Positions 54,904-64,000 of a stretch of 64,000 bases of DNA are shown here, piece by piece (the stretch's first letter is position 1; each line of letters begins with the position of its first letter). Source of the DNA: Stratiolaelaps scimitus (taxonomy: Eukaryota > Arthropoda > Arachnida > Mesostigmata > Laelapidae); assembly GCA_019614645.1 (NCBI GenBank), contig JABWDB010000008.1, positions 2,170,001 through 2,234,000 on the forward strand. Reading direction: 5' to 3'. The notes below the pieces were generated by a model, which was not told where the DNA came from, made no database searches, and saw nothing but the letters and a program-made list of their open reading frames with translations. A program made the translations under genes and the position numbers.

Positions 54904-55906
54904 TGTAGTCTACGCAGATATCGATGAAACAACGTAGCGTGCACCCGGAGGCTCTATCTCCCTCCCTCTTCTCCTTGCTCTTGGTGTCGGCCAGGACGTC
55001 ACTATCAGCTAGCAATACTGGCCTATTTCGACGGATTAGCTGATCAGAACGTATTTTTAATTCGGCGAGCTATCTATCTATTGAAGCCTCTCAAACCTAT
55101 GAATCTCTCACTCTCCCTCTACCTGGACGTATTTCGCGTATTTCGATCTCGTAATATACATGAATAATAATGATGATAATAATAACAATAATCGTTTTAC
55201 CTTATACCAATATCGCGAATATGTCGTCCAGAACGCCCCATCCGTATGACACTGGGGAAACCGTCCCCGTTTGTGATATCGGTACGTAACGACGATGAGA
55301 TGCGAGGACAGCGCGCTAGTTGGATGGGTATGCAGGCCGTCCACCAAAATGACCTCTGCGTATGACTGGCTGAATGTCTCTCTCTCTCTCTCTCGTTCTC
55401 TCATCTCAGTCTCTCTCTCCGCTGTTCGTGAATATCTAGCTGGCTGACGTACATCCGTTGTCGCTGGCCATTTCCTGAACATTCATGGGCTTCGTACACC
55501 TTTCCGGTTAGCCGCCGCTTAAGCCATGGACGGTCGTGGCCCTTGGTGGATGTCGAACACTCGCTTGCAGTTTGAAGGACTATTTTGGATCAGGGTTTTG
55601 CCATATCAGATGTCGAAATTCCTTAAGTGAAAACTGATGAGGAGTGGTGTTCATTTACAGCTACAGTAACTGCGTAAGATTTGGTAAGACTGCCGCTCGG
55701 CTAGAGATACATACACCCCTTAGTGTCCACGCGGCATTTGGCTCATTCGCTGAACCGCCTTCGAGTTTGGGGATAATTTCAACAGCGGTACGACGTACAG
55801 AAGCTAACGGTAACATTAATCATCATCCTAACGAGTGTTTTTTTTGTACCTAGCTGAGATGGCTAGGTGCAATTGGTAACTGTCCGACGCAATGCTTGCA
55901 ACGCTA
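54904..55906. other. no clear gene
   Basis: ATA-rich DNA near 55160-55190 and a CT run at 55377-55395. A plus frame at 55644-55853 lacks a good start. Confidence 0.6.
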
Positions 55907-56458
55907 TCAGCACAACCGAGTATCGAAAATGGACACTTGCAAAAGGCTTGTACATTTTTGCGAATGGCATTCACCGTTCAGGCACTTGGATACTGCTCTC
56001 TGAACTTGCGCCATCATCCGCCATCTCTTTGCGACGCCATGAAATTCAGTTGCCGACCTCGTCGATTTTCGAGGTGGTCGTGTACTGTCTGTTGAAAGGC
56101 GTTGGTGAAATCGGGTTGAGAAACGGTTACATGGATCAGGGCGGATATAACGTAATCGGTTAGTAACAGACGGCCACTGACAGCCACTTGGTATCATCGT
56201 GAAATCAAAATAGGCCGGGGCGAGCATCGGTGGAGCCAGCGACGGCAGCCAAAATGACCCCACTGGGCCGGGACCACTGCACCGGTCGTAAGGGTTTCGA
56301 AGTCCGGACGCCGGGGGGGTGTCGGGGCTGGCAGACCACATGAGCGGGTGGATAGTCTTCGATCTCGCACAATGGTGGGTCGTTTGGCAGGTCTCTCCAA
56401 TAGTTGCGTATTCTGAGCCGCTGTTGAATTTATTCAGGATTATTCCCGCATACGACAT
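55907..56458 (-). CDS. ORF, 183 aa, unknown, non-repetitive
   Basis: ATG at 56456-56458, 183 codons to TGA, no simple repeats at all. It starts MSYAGIILNKFNSGSEYATI, then ETCQTTHHCARSKTIH, a Pro-rich middle (SPDTPPASGLRNPYDRC, SLAPPMLAPAYFDF), DPCNRFSTRFHQRLSTD, and a basic Cys-containing end (AKRWRMMAQVQRAVSKC). Ten or so Cys are scattered without a family pattern. It is among the best ATG frames by composition. It may be a decayed transposon gene, a single-exon gene or chance (about one frame of this length is expected). The plus strand is partly open (55867-56163, 56319-56600). Confidence 0.28.
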   Translation of the reverse strand: MSYAGIILNKFNSGSEYATIGETCQTTHHCARSKTIHPLMWSASPDTPPASGLRNPYDRCSGPGPVGSFWLPSLAPPMLAPAYFDFTMIPSGCQWPSVTNRLRYIRPDPCNRFSTRFHQRLSTDSTRPPRKSTRSATEFHGVAKRWRMMAQVQRAVSKCLNGECHSQKCTSLLQVSIFDTRLC

Positions 56459-57533
56459 TCACGTGTCAAAACGCGTTCAACGTAGTACAGCCGAATTTCG
56501 AAGATGGCTGATGATGGCATACGTATACACACATATTGAACGTTCATACGTTTGGACACTCGAATTCAAGCGAACTGCACGGTGTGATAGTTGGTGGTAA
56601 CCAACATATCATATTGATGATAACGTTAATGATGATTATTAATATTTGCAGCTATCCTTGAACTTATAATAATGACGCGGAACTTCAGAGTCGTTGCATA
56701 AACCATTAGATAAGGCAGTAAGATGCTATGATTTGTGCTAAAAGGTGTCTGTGAACCACCGCCATTCACCTTAGTCGGTACAACTACTCTAAGACGATGC
56801 TGCGGGATTGTTCGTGTATGAATTCGACAATAGCGTAGACAACGAACGATGATCATATTGTTACTCATTGCTGTGCCTCATCGTTTCCCAGACTTCCACC
56901 AGCTTTCTCCTAACAATCCACAGTTTCGAGCTCAGTGATAGTGATGCTGCACCCAGCTTCCACCGACGAGGGCAAAGTGTACAATGCGCGCGTATGCTGG
57001 TCGACGCGCTGGTGAAATCTCTCCCCCGTGCCACAGTGTCATCCTGCCTCGCTCCCACGAAAGTGTCCTGATGGGCGTGTTTGTGTATCGCTCGTTCGCC
57101 CTCGTCCCCCGGACCCCGTTCGTCTCTATACCATCAGCCTAGGCACACACAGACATCGTTGTAGGCATATTCTCTCGAATAGGTGCACAACGTACATATG
57201 CCGGGACATGGGCGGACCGGTGCTCGGGTAGCACACCGTCGCTACTCTGGCTCCCTGGCTACGAACCAAAATTAGGATAACTCGCTGACGCTGGCGAGCT
57301 CACTGAAGAGCAAAGAGGCGAAGCAAAGTTGTTGGGAGCAGCGTACGGAGCGGGTAGGTGGCCTCCCTCCGTCCGTGTACCACTAGCCTGCACCAGTGGT
57401 GGCAGCCCTCGCGGTGAGCTAGAGTGCTCTGCCGCCAGGCAGTATAACTTTGAATGTGATTAAGCTGTTTTCCAAGACGAAGTTTCAGATTTGAATTTGC
57501 TGATTACTACTACCACTACCATCGCCGCCACTA

Positions 57534-57580
57534 CCCCCCCCCCCTCTCTCTCTCTCTCTATTTCTCTCTCTATCTCTCTC
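57534..57580. repeat. C11 run plus CT tract
   Basis: Homopolymer C followed by interrupted CT dinucleotides. Confidence 0.93.
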
Positions 57581-58831
57581 CATCCTGCCTCCATCGGACA
57601 GACTCTTTGTCGAGTCTCTTTCTCTCAGTCGATGTCCCTATAACACGAGCGCGTGCTCTTTCCCTCGTTCAGTGTCGGTATCTGCCCAGGGGCTCCAGCC
57701 ACCGGCAATAGTGGATTCGCTTGTTCTCGGATTCTCTCGTTCTTTGGTCCGATCTATCAGACAGCCGGTGGTCGGGAAACCGGTGACCGCCAAGAGGTTT
57801 CGGAGAGCTCGCTAGCAATAATATCTATCGGGAACAAACCGGTGTAGGAAATAATAGCAGGTGTGACGCTATACGTATGTAAGTCGTGCGCGGTCGGCGG
57901 ATTCACCGACGCGCTATCGAACTGATTCACCCGGAGCACGGTACGAAAACGAGTTGAAGTGGATCGGCAATATGGGAACGGCTTAGGACAGGAATAGTTT
58001 GGGCCTACCTCTGGACACAGGCCCGCTCGCTCGCTCTCTCGCTAGCTAGTACTGCTCGCGAGTGGAGAAAGCTTGCACAATCGTACTCGCGTAGCTAGCT
58101 ACTTGGCTATGAGACTGAGGACCTTGAAGAAGACATTCCGCAGAATTGGCGACGACCCTGGTTTTGCGAGACGCGACGGCTGACAAAATACACCGAATTA
58201 TGCAGGGGCAGATCCATGTATGCACGTCCATTCTGCCGCTTCGGCAGACTTCGCATATCATCATGGAAGAGGCGTGTCTTATTTTGGTTGATCTTTTCGA
58301 CAGAGTTGTAATTTGCAGCAGCTTCGTTCACCTTTAACCACGAATAGAAGTCACCGACCAGAAGGTTAACAGGCGTACGGACTAAAGACGAACAGGTTAA
58401 TAGATACTAGTGAGGTCCGACACGCACAGGCGTACTGGATACTCTGTTGCAGCATCTCGAACGACAATATGATACATAACGCCAAACGTGAGGGTCAAAC
58501 CCTTCGAACAGAACGGAGGTAGGCAGTCATCGGTAGCCCGGCAGCAGGAGAATGGGGTGTACGCGTCTCAATTGTTGTTTTATCGGTATCGCTGACCGCC
58601 GACCTTTTGAGCAGAGGCTGGTGGCAGACCAGGCATCTTCTGTGTCTGTGCCTATATGGGTGGTTGAGCATGTGGGTAGTAGTTTGACCCGGGAAGGTCG
58701 GAAAAAATCAGGAGAGAGAAAGATATAATCGAAGAGAGAGAGAGAGAGAGTATGTTCAACCAGCGAACGCGCTTGTCTGTCTGCCTGTCTGCCTCCCTGC
58801 CTTCCCAAGCTTAGGGCAGCGATGCGAGTAT

Positions 58832-58855
58832 TTAGAGAGAGAGAGAGAGAGAGAG
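58832..58855. repeat. (GA)12 microsatellite
   Basis: Pure GA run. Confidence 0.95.
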
Positions 58856-60743
58856 ATGGGAACCGTAGGGTGAAGTAACAAAAAAAACGAAAACTTTTCG
58901 GTGGGGACAAGGCGAGGAGAGCCTCAGCCGCCCGCAGCTATTGCAGGATGGATACGGGTCGACTGACCGGTCGGATGGTCGACAGGATCTGACCGTCCGG
59001 CCGGCCGGCCAGCCAGCCAGCCGGTTGTTGGGGATCGCAGTTGGGTATAGCGCTGGGCGACCACCAGCATCAGCGAGCGGACGAGAGGGCGGATGAACGA
59101 ACGAACGATGCACGCGAGGCCGAGAGGGAGAACTCTGGGTGGAGAGAAAGACCGGAGAGGCAGAAAGACAGAGATCTAGAGACGGGCACTTTAATAAAAA
59201 TTAATGAAAAGACACAAAATATCATTAGCAGTAGCGAGAGAAGGAAGGAGTAACCAGTGGTGGGAGTGGTGGTGGCGTCGGCGGCGGTGGTGGTATAGTC
59301 GTTGGGCAGCATCAAACGCTGAAGCGCCAACGACGATGGTAGCGGCAACGACTGCGCCGGCGGCGGCGCAGTGGATGACGCGGCAGCTAAGTAGCAACAG
59401 GCTATGGCCAGCCCCGGCATACATTGTTCGTTCCCACCCTGGCCTATATGTAATAAGGGCAAACGGATGACGGAGAAGGACAGCAGGGACAAAGGAGCTC
59501 GCCTCGCCTCCGTTCATCTCGAGTTGAGCCGTCGTATTTGGTGGTCTTCTTACGAGCGGGTGGCGTTATCATTAAATTTGTTATGATTTAATTTGTGCTA
59601 TCATTTTGATCATCACTGTGCTGCCCTGATCGTCTCGCTCTGACACTGCCTCGTAGTAAAAGGCGTTACTGGAACGAGCGGTACTTTAGTGACGCTGGAT
59701 GTGTCAGAGAAACAAACAACCAAACAAACACATACACACACACACACAGACAGTACACGGAGCCACACAGATACTATCCGCGTGACAAGCTATACACCGA
59801 CGCTATGCGGGAACTAACAATGTCATTGGGCACTCGTCACGGAAGCAACGTGCGTGTCTTGACGACGTCTTGTCCTCCGACTTCCATTCATGCTTTTTTT
59901 ATTGTTGACTTCTATTTATCTTGAATAGGTTGGTATGTGTATGCAGCACCTCAGGGCCGTGTGTGTTCTCATCAAACAGATGCTAATTTCGAGACGAAGA
60001 CGAAGATGCACAAGAGTGGTAGGAGAATGAACAAAAACAAAACGGATCTCTGCATAAGGCTCCCATAACTGACTTACTTCTGTGACGCTGCTGCTGCTGC
60101 TGCTCTTCAACTGATAATTGACTCGTTTAAACGAGAAAAAAGGCCGAATTTCGCTCCGTGTCTCCGCTTCATCAGTGTCACTACGTACGATGCTGTGTCT
60201 CCGGTTATCGCAGATTCCCCGTATCTATGCGACTCATTATAACCACTCGTGTTCAGAGGACGCTACCGACGCGATGCCGTGCTCTGCTACTCGACGTTGC
60301 CAGATTATATTCTACCGCTGATGGCGCCAAGGGTTATACGATACACAGTATAGGAACGAACGCAATTAAACACGTAAATGCTCCTCACGAACAACGAGGA
60401 CAAAAGCAGCGTTATTTCGGCGATTTATTGTTCGCGATTTCCCAACCGTATATTTTGCGGATGACACCTCTTTAATTTCACAGAAGCACCAGCGGCACTA
60501 GTGGCAGTCGGGGGAAACGTCGAGCAGCCGTTCTGCCAGGGCCAACTGTCGGATTAAGCAGACGCTGCTATACACGTTAGTTGTCGGTGCTGGTCTGAGG
60601 CCACGGCCGCTCTGTATAGTACGTCTCGAAAATGAAAGACCGCGTCCATCCAACGGTGCCCGGGGAGCAGTCCTGTAGAAGAACCACAACTACGACACGA
60701 ACAAGAGAAAATCCTCGACACTGCGATCAGTTATTCACCGCTA

Positions 60744-60770
60744 ATATATATATATATATATATATATATA
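60744..60770. repeat. (AT)13 microsatellite
   Basis: Pure AT run. Confidence 0.95.
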
Positions 60771-62097
60771 CTGTATGCGTGGTTTTTCAGTAACACCTAC
60801 CCCGGGGAGGGGTAGTTCGAGAGACCGGACATTAAGCTGCTCATTAAGCTAAGCCAACGTCCGGCTTTGTGGGTGCCCTAAGCTTCCACCATGTTCCATC
60901 GTTCTGTTCGCCATGGCTCGGTGGCGTCATCCACCGACGGTACGCTGATAATGGCAGATAATCAGTGCACTCGTCAGTGCTGAAAGCATTAGTAAGCGTC
61001 GAAGCTCGAATGATGGTCGAGGCCATTTTTTGTAGACGATGGCGCCAGCTCGCGCATCAATCCCGTAAGCGTAATTCCAAATGCTTTCTGGCGGAAAGTG
61101 ATCTGAGCTATCTATCTATACCGTTCCTATTGTTGATGTGCATTTTGTGATCCGTCTCAATTGTAGAAGACGGTGTTTGCATGGGGAGAAGGGGAGGGGG
61201 GCCACTAGAAATCATGAGAGCACCTACAAAGATAGTTGCTGGGAACGTACAGCGCGCAGTGCAGCCGAGCTGCGCAACACAGCCACATGATGCACTGACC
61301 AAGGGATAAAGCTTTGAGGAAGCTCTATTCCTTGGCCGAGGACGACCTTGTTCCTCATTCCTAAACTATCCCGGAGCGCTGTGTACGCATGTGCACGAAA
61401 CTCAATTTATGCAATTTCCGAAGGATTTTCGTGCAATTGCACTCGAAGGTGGGGATCTGTGTGAGAATACCTCACCCGTGAGGAAATAACGTTGAAGGTA
61501 AAATCAATACAATCAATATGTAAAATACATATATCAGTCGAATCGACATGTTGCTTCATGGAAGGCACCGTGAAGATATCGCCTAACGAAGCTCACTATT
61601 TATTATAGCTCATATGACATTTGCGCAAAACCAATAATACAGTGCTCATAATTAGCCAGTACACCGCATCTGGCATTTTGCTGCTGTTAGCTGCCTGGCG
61701 CTTTTCAGTGCGGACGACCCGCACTAGAGTTGGGACGGACAAGTACGAACTGTGGTGAATAGTCAGATCGGTGCCTGAGCTGTCACAAGATAAAAATTTC
61801 TAGGATAGGCAGCCACAGTAGCATGGAAGCGAACTAGCAGACAGATCAGGCCGCTGAGAGGCTATAGGCTCTGGGACCTAGGATAGATCCTGGGGGTCGA
61901 GACCGAAGAGGAAGATGTTATATGCTGTTTTATGTGGTTTCGGCGCTCTGCTCCAGCAGCAGCTGCCGGCCGCTTCAGCTCGACGAACGACCGGAACAGG
62001 CTCTATGGTGGATGGCTAGCTGGCTGGCCAGCAAGTTTTCTCTTGGACGCCAACGTTGACGTCGTCAGCATTGCTTCTGGCCCCGATTTGCTTATGC

Positions 62098-62130
62098 AGA
62101 GAGAGAGTGAGACAGAGAGAGAGAGAGAGA
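62098..62130. repeat. (GA)n tract
   Basis: GA dinucleotides with two interruptions, followed by G8. Confidence 0.93.
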
Positions 62131-63854
62131 GGGGGGGAGTGATAAGGCAGTCAACGCTATGGCAAGCTTCCGTCATCGCCGCTGCCATTCTACGGCCAAA
62201 GCTTTTAATTAGGGCCGATGGGTGATTCGCTGGCTAACTAAGATCGAACGAAGAGACGGACGACAGAAGACAGCTGCAGTTGAATATGGTCGTCACAGGA
62301 CACCACCACTATCACAGCAGCAGCAGCATTGCAGGCATCGCTAAGGCAGCGTAGCGCTAGCTGTTATAGCTGGCGAGTGTCGGCCACCACCGCCGCCGAG
62401 AGGGACGGCTCACGTTCGTCCGAACGGACTGGCAGACAACGAGAGAGCGGCGGCGACGACGAAGGCACCGGCAGCAGCAGCAGCATTAGCAGGGCAACCT
62501 ACAAAAAGGGAGACTTACTGTCTGTCTAGCTAGTGCGAGTGGCTCGGCACCCGACCGCCGGCGGTGGTGAGCTGACACGGATAATTATGTTACATACTGA
62601 CCGAGATATAAGGCGATACAGGACGAGAGGTGGCAAGAAGATCGAGCAGGAGCGAGCATGAGAGAGCCGTGAAACTGGGAATAAGTAAAAGACAAAAAAA
62701 CAACAACAACAACAACAACAGCAGAGAATGACTGAAATGAATAGGAATTGGTAGAGAGAAATAAGCGCTGGGCCACGCGCCCACTGCTATGTTGGATATC
62801 GACTCCGGTAATTATAGTGAATACTTGTGATGGTAGTAATAATAATCGTGACAACAAATGGTGCCAATAGCCGTTGTGGCTGTATCGCTCAAATAGATGA
62901 GGATAATAATTATAATGGTAATTAAAAAGTAGACGTTTACACGTAGCTATCATAGAGAGTTGCATGGAGTCGAGCGACGAATCAACAGCGACATCCGACG
63001 GTGGTGAATGACACTTCTCGCTTAGTGCTCAATATGTAGATGTTAAGACATAATAAGAATAGTAATCACCAAGCATCTCATTGTTCGCTTCCGCCGTCAT
63101 GAAGTACCAGTGTATAAGGATAGCGACCATGATCACAGCATAAGAACTATGCACTGCGTGGAGGCGCACAGGCAGTACACATTTGTATAGCGTACTATTT
63201 ACATGTAAACATGGACATTTAATCACAACTATTAATGTTCATATTTCGAAGGGGCACAGAGTTTGATCTCTTGGGTGTATATGAATGAATCTATATGTGT
63301 CTCTGTGTGTGTGTGTGTGTGGAGCTTGCAGCCTCATTCGTCGATATCGGCTACAGCTCTCTAGAGACTCTTACAGCGAGAAGTGGTGAAATGGGGACGG
63401 ATTTCTTTGGGGACCAACCGCCGCACGACCCAAGGAGCGAATCTACCTCGCTCACTAAATCGTTCTTTCTCGTTGTTGTCGTGCCACTGTCGACAGATTT
63501 GTTCGAGATTGAACGGTTGTCGCCTCAATTTCCAAGTACCCCCTCCGCCCCCCGCCAAGCCGGCGTCCCGTCGCCAAATAGTTGCGTCAGCTAGATAGAA
63601 CATGTGTATTTTTGTCATGTGCAACGGTGGAGGCGGTGACCGCTTTCTTTAATGCGTTGCTCGTTCAGCGACGAACAGCTAAATAGAGTTAAACGCGGTG
63701 GGCGGCGGCAATGGTAGAACAGTGTGTGTGGTACAGCTGCGCTATTGCCGATTGAAATTTACCGATATTTAGCTTCTCCGAGTAAATTGAACAAATCAAG
63801 ATGAGCAAGCAAACACGCACGGAGACGGGCATCGACACTATTGATGCAACACAA

Positions 63855-63880
63855 ATATATATATATATATATATATATAT
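63855..63880. repeat. (AT)13 microsatellite
   Basis: Pure AT run near the right edge. Confidence 0.95.
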
Positions 63881-64000
63881 GGTGTGAAAGTTTGAGGATT
63901 ACGTTAGTGGTGCACATGTCAAAGATAAGTGTAAATTTAGAAGGAGAGCTGCATTAATAAACCGATAGAACATCTAGCTGTGCCTTTACGAACATGTCAT

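Larger units (their letters stand above)
56459..64000. other. no clear gene; intron- or intergenic-like
   Basis: C11 plus CT run at 57534-57580, GA tracts at 58734-58751, 58832-58855 and 62098-62130, GGCCGG cluster at 58999-59010, (AT)n arrays at 60744-60770 and 63855-63880, CTG run at 60088-60102, ACA run at 62700-62720. Donor-like motifs at 57411 (CGCG|GTGAGC), 58518 and 61497 have no supporting exon. Confidence 0.6.

Noticed and set aside
1..64000. CRISPR arrays, operons, rRNA, or viral or bacterial insertions
   Set aside because: No spaced direct repeats, no compact gene order, no rRNA-like stretches, and no viral or bacterial protein signatures were seen on either strand.

Overview
The window looks like nuclear DNA of a multicellular animal, most likely an arthropod. 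The support is qualitative. There are no long uninterrupted genes: the longest open frame is 280 codons and is mostly low complexity. Introns, where they can be proposed, have GT..AG ends and polypyrimidine tracts. Simple repeats are abundant ((AT)n, (GA)n, (CAG)n, (GGC)n, (ATT)n), and there are tRNA-derived, SINE-like elements with (ATT)n tails. Base composition looks near 50% GC by eye. A mite or another arachnid would fit, but I recognised no gene, so the lineage is a guess. Nothing suggests a bacterial, organellar or viral origin.

No protein family could be identified. The window therefore reads as mainly intronic or intergenic DNA with a few gene-start and gene-end signals. Each coding entry is a candidate: an open frame supported by a start codon, splice sites, amino-acid composition or a poly(A) signal. 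Several will be chance frames, because a 64-kb window at this GC content is expected to hold many frames of 60 to 180 codons.

Layout. 1-9 kb: moderate GC, five (AT)n arrays, a possible last exon at the left edge, two SINE-like copies, a hairpin at 3324-3377, a promoter-like spot near 4.9 kb and a two-exon mini-gene at 7914-8292. 9.5-25.5 kb: a GC-rich block full of trinucleotide and CT/GA tracts and without long (AT)n arrays. It resembles the promoter and 5' exon zone of a large gene. It holds a candidate first exon at 14532-14559 (+), a strong acceptor at 16080, a phase-consistent three-exon model on the minus strand (14619-15159) and a pair of overlapping minus ORFs at 23907-24532. 25.6-43 kb: mixed sequence with strong acceptors before open frames (26822, 31456), a candidate first exon at 34805-34892 (+), and a CAG|GTGAGT site at 38614. 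43-64 kb: intron-like DNA with dense microsatellites, ORFs at 43146-43526 (+), 49700-50419 (+) and 55907-56458 (-), and a second, excellent CAG|GTGAGT site at 54670 followed by a short frame, a stop and two AATAAA signals.

How it might work together (inference). Candidate first exons at 14532 and 34805 on the plus strand both end in phase 1. Downstream on the same strand, 38614 and 54670 join an acceptor directly to a donor. That is the layout of a long plus-strand gene with alternative starts, and either recursive splicing or alternative last exons. RNA-seq or comparison with a related genome would settle it.
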